Assembly (NCBI RefSeq): GCF_014645535.1
Contig: NZ_BMLX01000002.1
Coordinates: 921,021-985,020, forward strand
Source of the DNA: Silvimonas iriomotensis
Lineage (GTDB): Bacteria; Pseudomonadota; Gammaproteobacteria; Burkholderiales; Chitinibacteraceae
Length of the DNA: 64,000 nt
Direction of reading: 5' to 3'
Part shown: piece after piece, positions 46,653 to 54,727 of the stretch
How the letters are laid out: each line of letters begins with the position of its first letter
How positions within the stretch are numbered: position 1 is the first letter of the stretch
The notes under the pieces: model-generated
Database searches by the model: none
What the model saw: only the letters and a program-made list of their open reading frames with translations
What the model was told of the DNA's origin: nothing
Position numbers and translations under genes: made by a program

Positions 46653-46922
46653 TTTTCTGCAGCGCCCCTTCCCCGCGTCCTGTCACCGCCCCTTTTCTGT
46701 CCTTGTCCTGGCAAAGCCTTGCCTGGTGCGGGTTATATCGCCGCGCCATACGCAGGCAATAAATCCGCCATGAAGGTTTCACGAAATCTTCTCCTGACCG
46801 TAACAGACATTCATACGTCTATACGTATAGTCCCGCCCCGTCCTGATCACAGGCCCGTATGGACGACCCGCAGCAGGTCGTCCGCCACACCGACAACAAC
46901 CCGTTCAAGTTTGGAGAAGACC
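46653..46922 (+). promoter_or_regulatory. Porin leader region with an 8-bp hairpin
   Basis: The leader carries ATACGT-CTAT-ACGTAT (46813-46828), a candidate -10 TATAGT (46826-46831) and a perfect hairpin GGACGACC/GGTCGTCC (46861-46883) about 40 bases before the GTG start. The hairpin has no U-tract and lies in the predicted 5' untranslated region, so it may control message stability or small-RNA pairing. Confidence 0.45.
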
Positions 46923-47987
46923 GTGCAAAAGATCATCGCGGGCGCCCTTGCCGCCCTCTGTGTCACCCCGGCCGCCATGGCCGACGTCACCATCACCGGC
47001 AGCATTCGTGCTGGCCTTGAATACGTACAGCAATCAGGCCCGGGCACCAGCGCCAACCTGACCCGTGTAGAGGATCAGGGCAGCCGTATTGCCGTGGCCG
47101 GTGAAGACAAGTGGGACGATGGCCTGTCGACCATCTGGCAGGTACAGAACAAGCTGCATATCGGCGCTGCCTCTGGCGATACCTGGGGTAACCGCAATAC
47201 GTTTATTGGCGTGAAAGGCAGCCTGGGTAACATCACCTTCGGCCGCAACGAAGATGCCCTGTATACCGCCAGCGGTTATTACGTGCCGGAACTGGATGGC
47301 ACCTACAACTATTCGGAAGATGCCTGGGGCAATGGCGAACTCTTGTTCCGCCTGGAAGAGCGCAACGCCAATATCGCCAGTTTCCAGTCGAGCAAGTTCG
47401 GCAACTTTGGCGTGAATGCCTCGGTGGGGAACCTGGGCCTGAACAACGGCAGCGCCAATCCGCTGCAATATGCTGCAACCGCTTATTACGATGACGGCAC
47501 TTACACAGCCGGCGCATCGTACAAGCGTGATAACGATACCTCTTCGCTGCTGACCAGCGAGTTGTCGACCACCACCTACAAGTCTGGCGACAACCTGGAA
47601 AGCTACGTGGTGGGCGGCGGCGCCAACTGGAACGGTTTCATGCTGAATGCCCTGTGGGAACGCGTGGCTTCCAGCTACAGCGGCAGCAATACCCATCAGG
47701 ATGATGCCGCGATCCTGATTGGCTACAAGACCGGCCCGTGGTCTGTTCACGCGTCTTACCTGTACATGGCCGACGTGAAGGGCGATGCGCCCATCGCGCA
47801 AAGCGGCGCCAAACAGTTCAACCTTGCCGGCTACTACAAGCTGAGCAAGGCCACGCGCGTGTTTGTGTCTTATACCCGCCTTGAGAACGATGCCAATGCT
47901 TCGTTCGAGCAATCGACGGGTGTGCCAAACGGTACGGCGGGCGACAAGGCCAATATTTTCTCGCTGGGTCTGCGTACCAACTTCTGA
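46923..47987 (+). CDS. Gram-negative trimeric-type porin (Porin_4/OmpC-like)
   Basis: This 354-residue outer-membrane porin starts at GTG 46923, with GGAG 6 bases upstream; the frame is open back to 46608 but non-coding in character. The signal peptide (VQKIIAGALAALCVTPAAMA) is followed by DVTITGSIRAGLEYVQQ, typical of Neisseriales and Burkholderiales porins. FIGVKGSLGNITFGRNED is the L3-region strand, and the C-terminal strand ends SLGLRTNF with terminal Phe. It should pass small hydrophilic solutes. A long leader with a hairpin suggests post-transcriptional control. Confidence 0.92.
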   Translation: MQKIIAGALAALCVTPAAMADVTITGSIRAGLEYVQQSGPGTSANLTRVEDQGSRIAVAGEDKWDDGLSTIWQVQNKLHIGAASGDTWGNRNTFIGVKGSLGNITFGRNEDALYTASGYYVPELDGTYNYSEDAWGNGELLFRLEERNANIASFQSSKFGNFGVNASVGNLGLNNGSANPLQYAATAYYDDGTYTAGASYKRDNDTSSLLTSELSTTTYKSGDNLESYVVGGGANWNGFMLNALWERVASSYSGSNTHQDDAAILIGYKTGPWSVHASYLYMADVKGDAPIAQSGAKQFNLAGYYKLSKATRVFVSYTRLENDANASFEQSTGVPNGTAGDKANIFSLGLRTNF

Positions 47988-48020
47988 GCCACCGCATCAG
48001 TCGTTGATACAAACGTTTGA

Positions 48021-48061
48021 ACAAACAAAAACCGCAGCATCCGGCTGCGGTTTTTGTTTGT
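48021..48061. terminator. 18-bp perfect terminator after the porin gene
   Basis: ACAAACAAAAACCGCAGC pairs with GCTGCGGTTTTTGTTTGT around loop ATCCG. It serves the porin and the convergent hypothetical gene. Confidence 0.95.
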
Positions 48062-48083
48062 GTGGCCAATCAGGGCGAGCGGG

Positions 48084-48386
48084 TCATTCCGGCAATTGCG
48101 CCGCAATGCTCATGACCTCTTCAGGCGTAAAGCCGGCTGCGGCGACGCGCGCCAGAATCTGTTCACGTGCTTCGCGTTTGCGGCGTAACAGGTCAGTCCG
48201 GGCGTTGATATCGTCTTCTCTGGCTTTTTTGCGCGCCAGGACTGAATCAGGTTCGGACTGCGCGCGCGCCGTGGCCTGCGCGGCCGGCGCGGCGGAATGC
48301 GGTACGTGATCGCCAAACAACTCCGCCAGCGCAATCCGCGACTGGGCGGCTGCCTCTGCATCAGTGGAACGGGCTTTTTCTTTCAT
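48084..48386 (-). CDS. Small charged protein of unknown function
   Basis: A soluble protein of about 100 residues rich in Ala, Arg and Glu. It has an N-terminal helix (AAAQSRIALAELFG), a low-complexity Ala/Pro linker and a C-terminal helix pair (ARKKAREDDINARTDLLRRK; ARVAAAGFTPEEVMSIAAQL). The C-terminal end resembles the AAxGxTxEEL motif of H-NS-like nucleoid proteins, but the match is short and may be coincidental. The start is uncertain: ATG 48386 fits composition but its AGAG is too close; ATG 48455 or 48491 are alternatives. Confidence 0.6.
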   Translation of the reverse strand: MKEKARSTDAEAAAQSRIALAELFGDHVPHSAAPAAQATARAQSEPDSVLARKKAREDDINARTDLLRRKREAREQILARVAAAGFTPEEVMSIAAQLPE

Positions 48387-48804
48387 CTCTTTTGTATCTG
48401 CAAGGTGGCAGGCCCTGGGCGCCTTGATGCGTAATCGCCGCGCCGAACTTGCCATTATGTCTGAACCAGGCTGTCTGGACGGAGGATCCATCCGGCGACG
48501 ACCGCCAGCCAGGGCCTGTCATGACAGGGCCTGCGGGCTGTTGCCCAATATATCGGTACGTGAAAAACGATATCAAGTCAGCGGCTTGTCCATGCCTCTG
48601 TGGGACAAACACTGACGAAGAATGGCTGTGCGGCCCGCATTATGGTTCTGGATAACGCGCGGGAATGAGGACTGGAACGACTATATGCATTTATCCTAAC
48701 ACGGGTTTTGTTTCCTTACACGGTGCCCTTGTATCCGGGCAATACAAACGGCCTGCTCCAGGCGACAGGAGCCGGCCGTCGGTTGCGGCCTTGTCTGGCC
48801 GGGT
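48387..48804. other. Gene-free region with a 14-bp palindrome and the osmC terminator
   Basis: No credible gene. CCTGTCATGACAGG (48515-48528) is a perfect palindrome of unknown role. Confidence 0.5.
48741..48778 (-). terminator. Probable intrinsic terminator of osmC
   Basis: CGGCCTGCTCC (48749-48759) pairs with GGAGCCGGCCG (48768-48778) with one mismatch. On the minus strand it is followed by TTTGTATT. Confidence 0.65.
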
Positions 48805-49230
48805 TCAAGCCTCCAGCCGGGCATCCATGGTGATGTTGGCGTTGAGTAATTTCGAGACCGGGCAGCCCGCTTTTGCCGCATTGGCCGCTTTGGCAAAACT
48901 CTCTGCCGTCGCGCCAGGAATACGGGCCACGACATCCAGATGCACTGCGGTGATGGTGAAGCCGCTGTCATCTTTTTCCAGGCTCACCGTCGCCTTGGTG
49001 TTGATTTGCTCGGCAATGGTTCCCGCTTCGGTCAGCTGTAACGACAATGCCATGGAAAAACACCCGGCATGGGCGGCGCCGATCAGTTCTTCGGGGTTGG
49101 TCCCCGGGCCGCCTTCAAAGCGGGCTTTGAAACCATACGGTGCGTCTTTGAGCACGCCACTCTGGGTCGAGATCGACCCGATACCATCCTTGATTGCGCC
49201 TTGCCATTGTGCGGAACCGCTCTTTTGCAT
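48805..49230 (-). CDS. osmC: Organic hydroperoxide resistance protein OsmC
   Basis: This 141-residue OsmC peroxidase detoxifies organic hydroperoxides in the cytoplasm using a two-cysteine mechanism. The peroxidatic and resolving cysteines are in HAGCFSMALSLQL and KAGCPVSKLLNA. GTNPEELIGAAHAGCF and KDAPYGFKARFE are OsmC-type rather than Ohr-type. The ATG has GGAG 7 bases upstream. It is separate from the downstream-lying pigment cluster, whose terminator lies about 100 bases upstream of it. Confidence 0.93.
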   Translation of the reverse strand: MQKSGSAQWQGAIKDGIGSISTQSGVLKDAPYGFKARFEGGPGTNPEELIGAAHAGCFSMALSLQLTEAGTIAEQINTKATVSLEKDDSGFTITAVHLDVVARIPGATAESFAKAANAAKAGCPVSKLLNANITMDARLEA

Positions 49231-49331
49231 GATGCTTCTCCAGACTGGTTGAAATGGTCGTTATGGGACGGGCGCACCGCGCCGAGGTTCACGCCATGAC
49301 CCGACCGGCCGGTGAACGGCAGCCGACCATG

Positions 49332-49357
49332 AAAAAACCGCCTTGCCGGCGGTTTTT
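49332..49357. terminator. Terminator of the aryl-polyene operon
   Basis: AAAAACCGCC/GGCGGTTTTT around loop TTGCC. It lies 25 bases past the last gene of the minus-strand cluster. Confidence 0.9.
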
Positions 49358-49381
49358 GGGTTATAGCTGCAACGGGCGCGA

Positions 49382-50620
49382 TCAGGGCGTGATTTTGCTG
49401 AAAATCAGCGAAGTGTTGATACCACCAAACGCAAAGTTGTTGCTCATGACGTGATCACACGTCATATGCCGGCCCTCACCCATGATGTAATCCAGATCGC
49501 CGCAGCGCGGATCAATCTCTTGCAGGTTGATGGTCGGCGCAAACCAGCCTTCGTTCATCATCTGGATGGCAATCCATGCTTCCAGCGCACCACAGGCGCC
49601 CAGCGTGTGCCCCATATAACTCTTCAGGCTGGAGATCGGCACGCGCGGGCCAAAGAGCTGGTGCGTGGCGATGGTTTCCGCGATATCGCCGTGCTCGGTG
49701 GCGGTGCCGTGACCGTTGATGTAACCGATATCAGCAATGCCCAGGCTGGCGTCATCCAGCGCCAGTTGCATGGCCACGGCCATGGTGGCGGCGCTGGGCT
49801 GCGTGATATGGCTGCCGTCGCAATTGCTGCCGTAACCGGTCAGCTCGGCATAGATATGCGCGCCGCGCGCCAGGGCGTGTTCGTATTCTTCCAGGATCAG
49901 CGTGCCGGCGCCCTCGCCAATGACAAGGCCGTCCCGCGCGGCATCGTACGGGCGCGGTGTCAGCTGCGGCGTGTCGTTGTGCGTGCTGGTGGCAAACAAG
50001 GTATCGAACACAGCCGCTTCAGTGACGTTCAGTTCTTCGGCGCCGCCGGCCACCATCACCGTGGCCTGGCCATGGCGGATGGCCTCAAAGGCGTAGCCGA
50101 TACCCTGACTGCCTGAGGTACAGGCGCTGGAGGTGGTATAGACGCGCCCGGTCAGGCCAAAAAACACGGCAATGTTCACCGCCGTGGTGTGGCCCATCAT
50201 CTTCAGGTAACTGTTGGCGTTCACGCCCTCGGTCGACTTGTTGTGCAGCATCTTGCCAAAGTCGGCTACCGCATCGGGCGAACCGGTACTGGAGCCATAA
50301 GACACCCCGGTGCGGCCACTGCGCAGTACCGGGTGATCCAGCAAGCCGGCATCGGCCAGCGCCAGTTCCGTTGCACGCACCGACATCAGCGCCACGCGGC
50401 CCATGCTGCGGGTGCGTTTGCGATTGTAGGTTTCACGCGGCAATTCAAACGGCAACGCGGGCGCGGCAAGGCGCGTGTTCAGCCCTTCGTACTCGCCCCA
50501 CTCAGGCAGGCTCACCACCCCGCTCCGGTATGCCTGCAGGTTGGCCCGGATGGTGGGCCAGTCATTGCCGATCGGGCTGATGCCGGCCGCACCGGTCACC
50601 ACCACGCGCCGCCGGCTCAT
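49382..50620 (-). CDS. Beta-ketoacyl-ACP synthase (FabF-like), aryl-polyene cluster
   Basis: This 412-residue thiolase-fold condensing enzyme has an intact Cys-His-His triad: SSACTSGSQGIG, NGHGTATEHGD and LKSYMGHTLGACG. It should perform decarboxylative chain extension of the polyene on an acyl carrier protein with malonyl-ACP. It is the last gene of the operon. ATG 50620 overlaps the ketoreductase stop (ATGA); the longer open frame to 50806 is antisense-like and rejected. Which of the two ketosynthases here is the main elongase is not decidable by eye. Confidence 0.92.
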   Translation of the reverse strand: MSRRRVVVTGAAGISPIGNDWPTIRANLQAYRSGVVSLPEWGEYEGLNTRLAAPALPFELPRETYNRKRTRSMGRVALMSVRATELALADAGLLDHPVLRSGRTGVSYGSSTGSPDAVADFGKMLHNKSTEGVNANSYLKMMGHTTAVNIAVFFGLTGRVYTTSSACTSGSQGIGYAFEAIRHGQATVMVAGGAEELNVTEAAVFDTLFATSTHNDTPQLTPRPYDAARDGLVIGEGAGTLILEEYEHALARGAHIYAELTGYGSNCDGSHITQPSAATMAVAMQLALDDASLGIADIGYINGHGTATEHGDIAETIATHQLFGPRVPISSLKSYMGHTLGACGALEAWIAIQMMNEGWFAPTINLQEIDPRCGDLDYIMGEGRHMTCDHVMSNNFAFGGINTSLIFSKITP

Positions 50621-51339
50621 GCCAGACCCCCGTTGACCGAGATCACCTGGCGGGTAATGTACGCAGCGTCGGCCGAGAGCAAAAAGCTCACCGTGGCGGC
50701 GACTTCTTCCGGCTTGCCCATGCGCTTGGCCGGGATCACCTTGAGGGCTTCTTCCAGCACCATGGGGTCGACCATTTCGGTATCGATCAGCCCCGGCGCC
50801 ACGCAATTGACGGTGATTTTGCGTTTGGCCAGTTCAACCGCCAGTGCTTTGGTCGCGCCGATAATCCCGGCTTTGGCAGCGCTGTAGTTCACCTGCCCGC
50901 GATTGCCGATCACGCCGGACACCGACGACAGCGTGACAATGCGGCCAGGCTGGCGGGTCTGGATCATGGGCATCACCAGCGGATGCAGAATGTTGTAAAA
51001 ACCGTCGAGGTTGGTGCGCAGCACGCCATCCCACTCGCCTTCCGTCATGGCCGGAAAAGCAGCGTCGGCGGCAATGCCGGCATTACAGACCACGCCATAA
51101 GGCGCGCCATGCGCTTCAATATCGGCTTCCAGCGCGGCGCGGCTGGCGGCACGATCGGCCACATCAAACTGCACAATGCGCGCGCTGCGGCCCAGCGCGG
51201 CAATGTCTGCGGCAACGGCGTCGGCTTCTTCGCGCCGGCTGCGGCAATGCAAAACCAGGTCGTAGCCGTCGCGCGCCAGCCGCAAGGCGATGGCGCGACC
51301 AATACCACGGCTGGAACCGGTGACCAGTACTGTACTCAT
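50617..51339 (-). CDS. 3-oxoacyl-ACP reductase (FabG-like), aryl-polyene cluster
   Basis: This 240-residue SDR enzyme has the NADPH motif VTGSSRGIGRAIALRL, NAGIAADAAF, and the catalytic Ser-Tyr-Lys set in TLSSVSGVIGNRGQVNYSAAKAG (seen as adjacent SSVSG and YSAAK). It reduces the 3-keto intermediate in each polyene cycle. No enoyl reductase gene is present in the cluster part seen, in agreement with a product that keeps its double bonds. ATGA overlaps link it to genes on both sides. Confidence 0.93.
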   Translation of the reverse strand: MSTVLVTGSSRGIGRAIALRLARDGYDLVLHCRSRREEADAVAADIAALGRSARIVQFDVADRAASRAALEADIEAHGAPYGVVCNAGIAADAAFPAMTEGEWDGVLRTNLDGFYNILHPLVMPMIQTRQPGRIVTLSSVSGVIGNRGQVNYSAAKAGIIGATKALAVELAKRKITVNCVAPGLIDTEMVDPMVLEEALKVIPAKRMGKPEEVAATVSFLLSADAAYITRQVISVNGGLA

Positions 51340-51794
51340 GCGTGTTCTTTCAAAAAATCCTGAAGATCATCAGGCTGATAGGCCGAGAGCAAAGCCTCTG
51401 CCAGCAGTTGATGATCCGGGGTTTCGATCCGGCATTGCATCACGCCAATGCCGTTATCCGCTTCAAATTCACGGGTCGCCGTCACCAGCAACGGCTGGCC
51501 GACCACAAAATGCGGCACATGGCATTGATAACGCCGCGTTCCCAGCATCAGCCCCACGCGCGGCGGCTGGCCGGTTTTGCGGCGTTCCCAGCCGGCCAGT
51601 GCGGCCATGGTTTGCGCCATGTATTCCAGCCCGACCCAGGCACCGACTGTGCCATCTTCATCAAACAGACCGTCGCCACGCGGTACGACCTGCGCGGTCA
51701 GTGTATCGGGCGCAACGGCCACGACGGCGTCCAGCAAACACATGGGGCCATCATGCGGCACCAGTTCTGAAACGGGCAATTCAAACGCGGTCAT
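51336..51794 (-). CDS. Hotdog-fold 3-hydroxyacyl-ACP dehydratase (ApeP-like)
   Basis: This 152-residue single-hotdog protein starts ELVPHDGPMCLLDAVV, where the histidine of PHDGPM is the probable catalytic residue of this dehydratase group. WVGLEYMAQTMAALAGW and VGLMLGTRRYQC follow. It would remove water from the 3-hydroxyacyl intermediate to give each trans double bond. A second hotdog domain occurs fused to the ligase upstream in the operon, so the two dehydratases may act on different chain lengths (inference). It is ATGA-linked on both sides. Confidence 0.85.
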   Translation of the reverse strand: MTAFELPVSELVPHDGPMCLLDAVVAVAPDTLTAQVVPRGDGLFDEDGTVGAWVGLEYMAQTMAALAGWERRKTGQPPRVGLMLGTRRYQCHVPHFVVGQPLLVTATREFEADNGIGVMQCRIETPDHQLLAEALLSAYQPDDLQDFLKEHA

Positions 51795-52957
51795 GCTGCA
51801 AGCACCAAAGCAATATTGTTACCGCCAAAAGCGAACGAGTTACTGATCACCGCCCGTACCGGCGCCGTCTGGCCAACGTGTACCAGCGGCAGCACCGGCA
51901 AGGCCGGGTCTTGCACGCCATCCCAGATATGCGGCGGCAGGCGGTGTTGTTCATCGGTCAGCGCCAGCCAGCAAAACAGCGCTTCCAGCGCGCCAGCCGT
52001 TCCCAGCGTGTGCCCGGTAAGCGATTTGGTCGAGCTGGCCGGCACGCCAGGAAACCGGTCTGCGACGGCGGTGTTCTCCATGGCGTCGTTCTGCGGGGTG
52101 GCGGTGCCATGCAGATTCACGTAGCCAATCTGGTCCGCGTTGATACCGGCCCGCGCCAGTGCATCGGTCATGGCGGCACGCGCTCCCCGACCATCCGGCG
52201 CCGGAGCAGAAATATGATGGGCGTCCGAGCTTTCGCCCCAGCCGGCCAGGCGCACTGCAGCCGGGTTACGACTCAGGATGAACAGCGCCGCAGCTTCACC
52301 CAGGTTGATGCCATGGCGGTTGGCCGACGACGGCTGGCAGCGCTCGGCCGCGACCGATTCAATGGCGCTGAAACCGGCGACCGTAAATTGCGCCAGGGTA
52401 TCTACCCCGCCGGCGATGACCAGATCAGCCATGCCGTGTTCAATCAGCCGCGCGCCGGCAGCCAGTGCCTTGGCGCCAGAGGTACACGCGGTAGAAATAC
52501 AGTAAGCCGGCCCGGATACGCCCAGTGTTTCGGCCAGCATGGTTGCCGGTGAACCCAGTTCTTGCTGGCGCACATGAAAGCCAGCCGGCAATGCGCCTGC
52601 CAGTTCATACGCCGCCAGGCCGTCTTCCCCGTCAGAACTGCCGGAGGTACTGGTGCCCAGAATCACCGCAATGCGCTGCCGTGGCAGTCCTTGAGCCATG
52701 GCATCAAAGGCCGGGCGAATCTGCGCCATGGCCGCCAGCAAAACGGCGTTATTGCGTGAGCGATGAATCAGCGGCAAATGCTCCAGCGACGGTAAATCGG
52801 CATCGACAATCTGCCCCAGCACCAGCGCGCGCCCGGCGCTGTACGCGTCCGTCGGGCGCAAGCCGGGGCTGTTGCCGGCAAACAGGTTCTGCCGGATGGT
52901 GTCGATGTCATTGCCAAGCGCGCACAAGGCGCCGGCGGCCGCGATATAACAGGTCAT
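51791..52957 (-). CDS. Beta-ketoacyl synthase (second ketosynthase), aryl-polyene cluster
   Basis: This 388-residue ketosynthase keeps the catalytic residues: Cys in ISTACTSGAKAL, His in NLHGTATPQND and His in KSLTGHTLGTAG. It is therefore probably active and not a pure chain-length factor. The short N-terminus (MTCYIAAAGALCALG) is typical of the ape-type KS subgroup. Cluster members with two KS genes may use one to start from the aryl unit and one to extend. It is coupled by ATGA to the dehydratase and to the lipoprotein gene. Confidence 0.9.
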   Translation of the reverse strand: MTCYIAAAGALCALGNDIDTIRQNLFAGNSPGLRPTDAYSAGRALVLGQIVDADLPSLEHLPLIHRSRNNAVLLAAMAQIRPAFDAMAQGLPRQRIAVILGTSTSGSSDGEDGLAAYELAGALPAGFHVRQQELGSPATMLAETLGVSGPAYCISTACTSGAKALAAGARLIEHGMADLVIAGGVDTLAQFTVAGFSAIESVAAERCQPSSANRHGINLGEAAALFILSRNPAAVRLAGWGESSDAHHISAPAPDGRGARAAMTDALARAGINADQIGYVNLHGTATPQNDAMENTAVADRFPGVPASSTKSLTGHTLGTAGALEALFCWLALTDEQHRLPPHIWDGVQDPALPVLPLVHVGQTAPVRAVISNSFAFGGNNIALVLAA

Positions 52958-53487
52958 TCTACCGTGCTGGAATCAATGGTCAGCGTATAGGCAAGCTGGT
53001 GGTGCACAAGCACCGCCCGGCCTTGCCAGTGGTCCGGGTTATCCCAGGTGATGTCGATGGTCGGATCATCCCCGCGCAAGATGGTGCGCTTGTTACCGTC
53101 GTCATGCACCACCCAGCCTTGTGGCAGGGCTTGTTGCAGTACATTGTGTGGCGCAAACACCATCAACAGGTCATTCATGATGCGTTGTGGCGGGACTTTC
53201 ATCGCCGGCAGCGTCTGTGCCTTGAGTGCGTGGCCATCGTAATCGAGCGTGGCCATTCTCAGGCCCATGGCGCTGGCGATGACTTCCACGTTGTCCTGAT
53301 CCATTTGCAGCACAGCATCCATGACCGCGCCGCCGCCTGGGTAGCTGATCTGCAATTGTTGCTGCACGGTGCGCGGCTGGCCCAGCGCTGCCGGGGCGAT
53401 CTGCAACTGCGGCAAATCACGCGTCAGCAGGCTGGCACAAGCAGTGAGCAGCGCCAGCAAGGCCAGCATCAGGCATCGTTTCATCAC
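52954..53487 (-). CDS. DUF3261-type lipoprotein of the aryl-polyene cluster
   Basis: This 177-residue lipoprotein has a signal peptide with lipobox LLTAC (lipidated Cys at about residue 17), then a beta-rich domain (QQQLQISYPGGGAVMDAVLQMDQD, seen as two adjacent strands, and GLRMATLDYDG) like the DUF3261 proteins that recur in aryl-polyene clusters. It is probably attached to the outer membrane and may receive or place the pigment-lipid together with the LolA-like protein. The mechanism is inferred from context. Confidence 0.8.
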   Translation of the reverse strand: MMKRCLMLALLALLTACASLLTRDLPQLQIAPAALGQPRTVQQQLQISYPGGGAVMDAVLQMDQDNVEVIASAMGLRMATLDYDGHALKAQTLPAMKVPPQRIMNDLLMVFAPHNVLQQALPQGWVVHDDGNKRTILRGDDPTIDITWDNPDHWQGRAVLVHHQLAYTLTIDSSTVE

Positions 53488-54725
53488 ATTGACACCGCGG
53501 AATCCAGCGCGGCCAGCCAGCGCTCTGGCGCCCGCACGCAGGGGTTGGATTCGTCCCAGGCGTAACCGGCCAGGATGGACGAAATCATGCGGCGGATGTC
53601 GTCGTTCTTGCCTTTGAAATAGATGAGCTTCTGAAAGCGCCCGTCATACCAGGCCGTGACAAACGCCCGGAATGCATCGACACCGCGTTTAAGCGGCACG
53701 GCGTAATCGGCAGACCAGTCCACCGTTTCGCCATCCAGCATGCGGCCGAGCGCTTTGGCCGCCAGGCTGGCCGACGTCATGGCAATGGTGACGCCGGACG
53801 AGAACACGGGGTCGAGGAACTCGCCCGCATTGCCCAGCAGCGCAAAATGTTTGCCGTACAGCGATTTGACGTTGGCGGCGTAACCGGTGATCTGGCGGGC
53901 CGGGATATTCCACTGCGCATCAGCCAGCAGCGCTTTGAGGTTGGGTGCTTCCGCCACCGCCGCTTGCAGGCGTTCCATCTCCGTGCCCGGATAGCGGGCC
54001 AGGAAAGCGGACTCTGCCACTACGCCCAGCGAGCAATGGCCGTTGGAGAACGGAATAGTCCAGTACCAGACATCTTCGTGTTCCGGGTGGGTGGTGATCA
54101 GGATCTTGTTGCGATCAAACCCGCTGTTCACCGCGATGCGGTCTTCCACATGGGTAAAGATGGCACCGCGCACCGGGAAGGCCGACGGGGTTTCCAGATC
54201 CAGCAAGCGCGGCAGCACGCGGCCAAAACCGCTGGCATCAAGCACAAAGCGGCAGGTCACGGTGTATTCATCGCCGCTGGCGTTGTCTTTCACCCGCAAC
54301 GACGGCGTGTCGCTGTCGACATCCGCAGCCAGCACGGTTTGCTGATAGCGGATCTGCGCGCCGGCACGGGCCGCGCCATCTGCCAGCACTTTGTCAAAGT
54401 TGCCGCGTTGCACCTGATAGGTAGTGCCCCAGCCTTTGGCCCATTTGTCACGGAAATCAAAAAAGGTGGTGGCATCCAGACCGCGCGCAAACACGGCGCC
54501 GTTCTTGTACTGGAACCCGGCCTCGACCACGTCTTGCAGCAGGCCGGCTTCTTCGATGTAGGCCATGCTTTGCGGCAGCAGGCTTTCGCCAATCGAGAAG
54601 CGCGGGAAGGTTTCGCGCTCCAGCACCAGCACCTGGCGGCCTTGTTGGCGCAGCAGCGCAGCGGCGATCGCGCCTGCCGGGCCGGCGCCGATGATGACGA
54701 CTTCAGCGTGTTGCGTGGTTTGCAT
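53484..54725 (-). CDS. FAD-dependent oxidoreductase (halogenase/geranylgeranyl-reductase family)
   Basis: This 413-residue flavoprotein opens with VVIIGAGPAGAIAAALLRQQG and LERETFPRFSIGESLLP, the dinucleotide fold and the following flavin motif of the tryptophan-halogenase-like group. LLGNAGEFLDPVFSSGVTIAM is the second FAD motif. The halogenase motif WxWxIP appears as WYWTIPF; the active-site lysine was not located with certainty. In pigment clusters it could halogenate, hydroxylate or otherwise oxidise the aryl head or polyene. It is ATGA-linked to the lipoprotein gene. Confidence 0.85.
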   Translation of the reverse strand: MQTTQHAEVVIIGAGPAGAIAAALLRQQGRQVLVLERETFPRFSIGESLLPQSMAYIEEAGLLQDVVEAGFQYKNGAVFARGLDATTFFDFRDKWAKGWGTTYQVQRGNFDKVLADGAARAGAQIRYQQTVLAADVDSDTPSLRVKDNASGDEYTVTCRFVLDASGFGRVLPRLLDLETPSAFPVRGAIFTHVEDRIAVNSGFDRNKILITTHPEHEDVWYWTIPFSNGHCSLGVVAESAFLARYPGTEMERLQAAVAEAPNLKALLADAQWNIPARQITGYAANVKSLYGKHFALLGNAGEFLDPVFSSGVTIAMTSASLAAKALGRMLDGETVDWSADYAVPLKRGVDAFRAFVTAWYDGRFQKLIYFKGKNDDIRRMISSILAGYAWDESNPCVRAPERWLAALDSAVSM

Positions 54726-54727
54726 CG

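Noticed and set aside
46363-46782. 139-codon minus-strand frame between the nitroreductase and porin genes
   Set aside because: It crosses a clear plus-strand terminator and has a Lys/Arg/Gly-rich composition typical of antisense frames.
46608-46922. N-terminal extension of the porin frame
   Set aside because: The signal peptide and ribosome-binding site begin at the GTG at 46923; the extension covers a terminator and leader hairpin.
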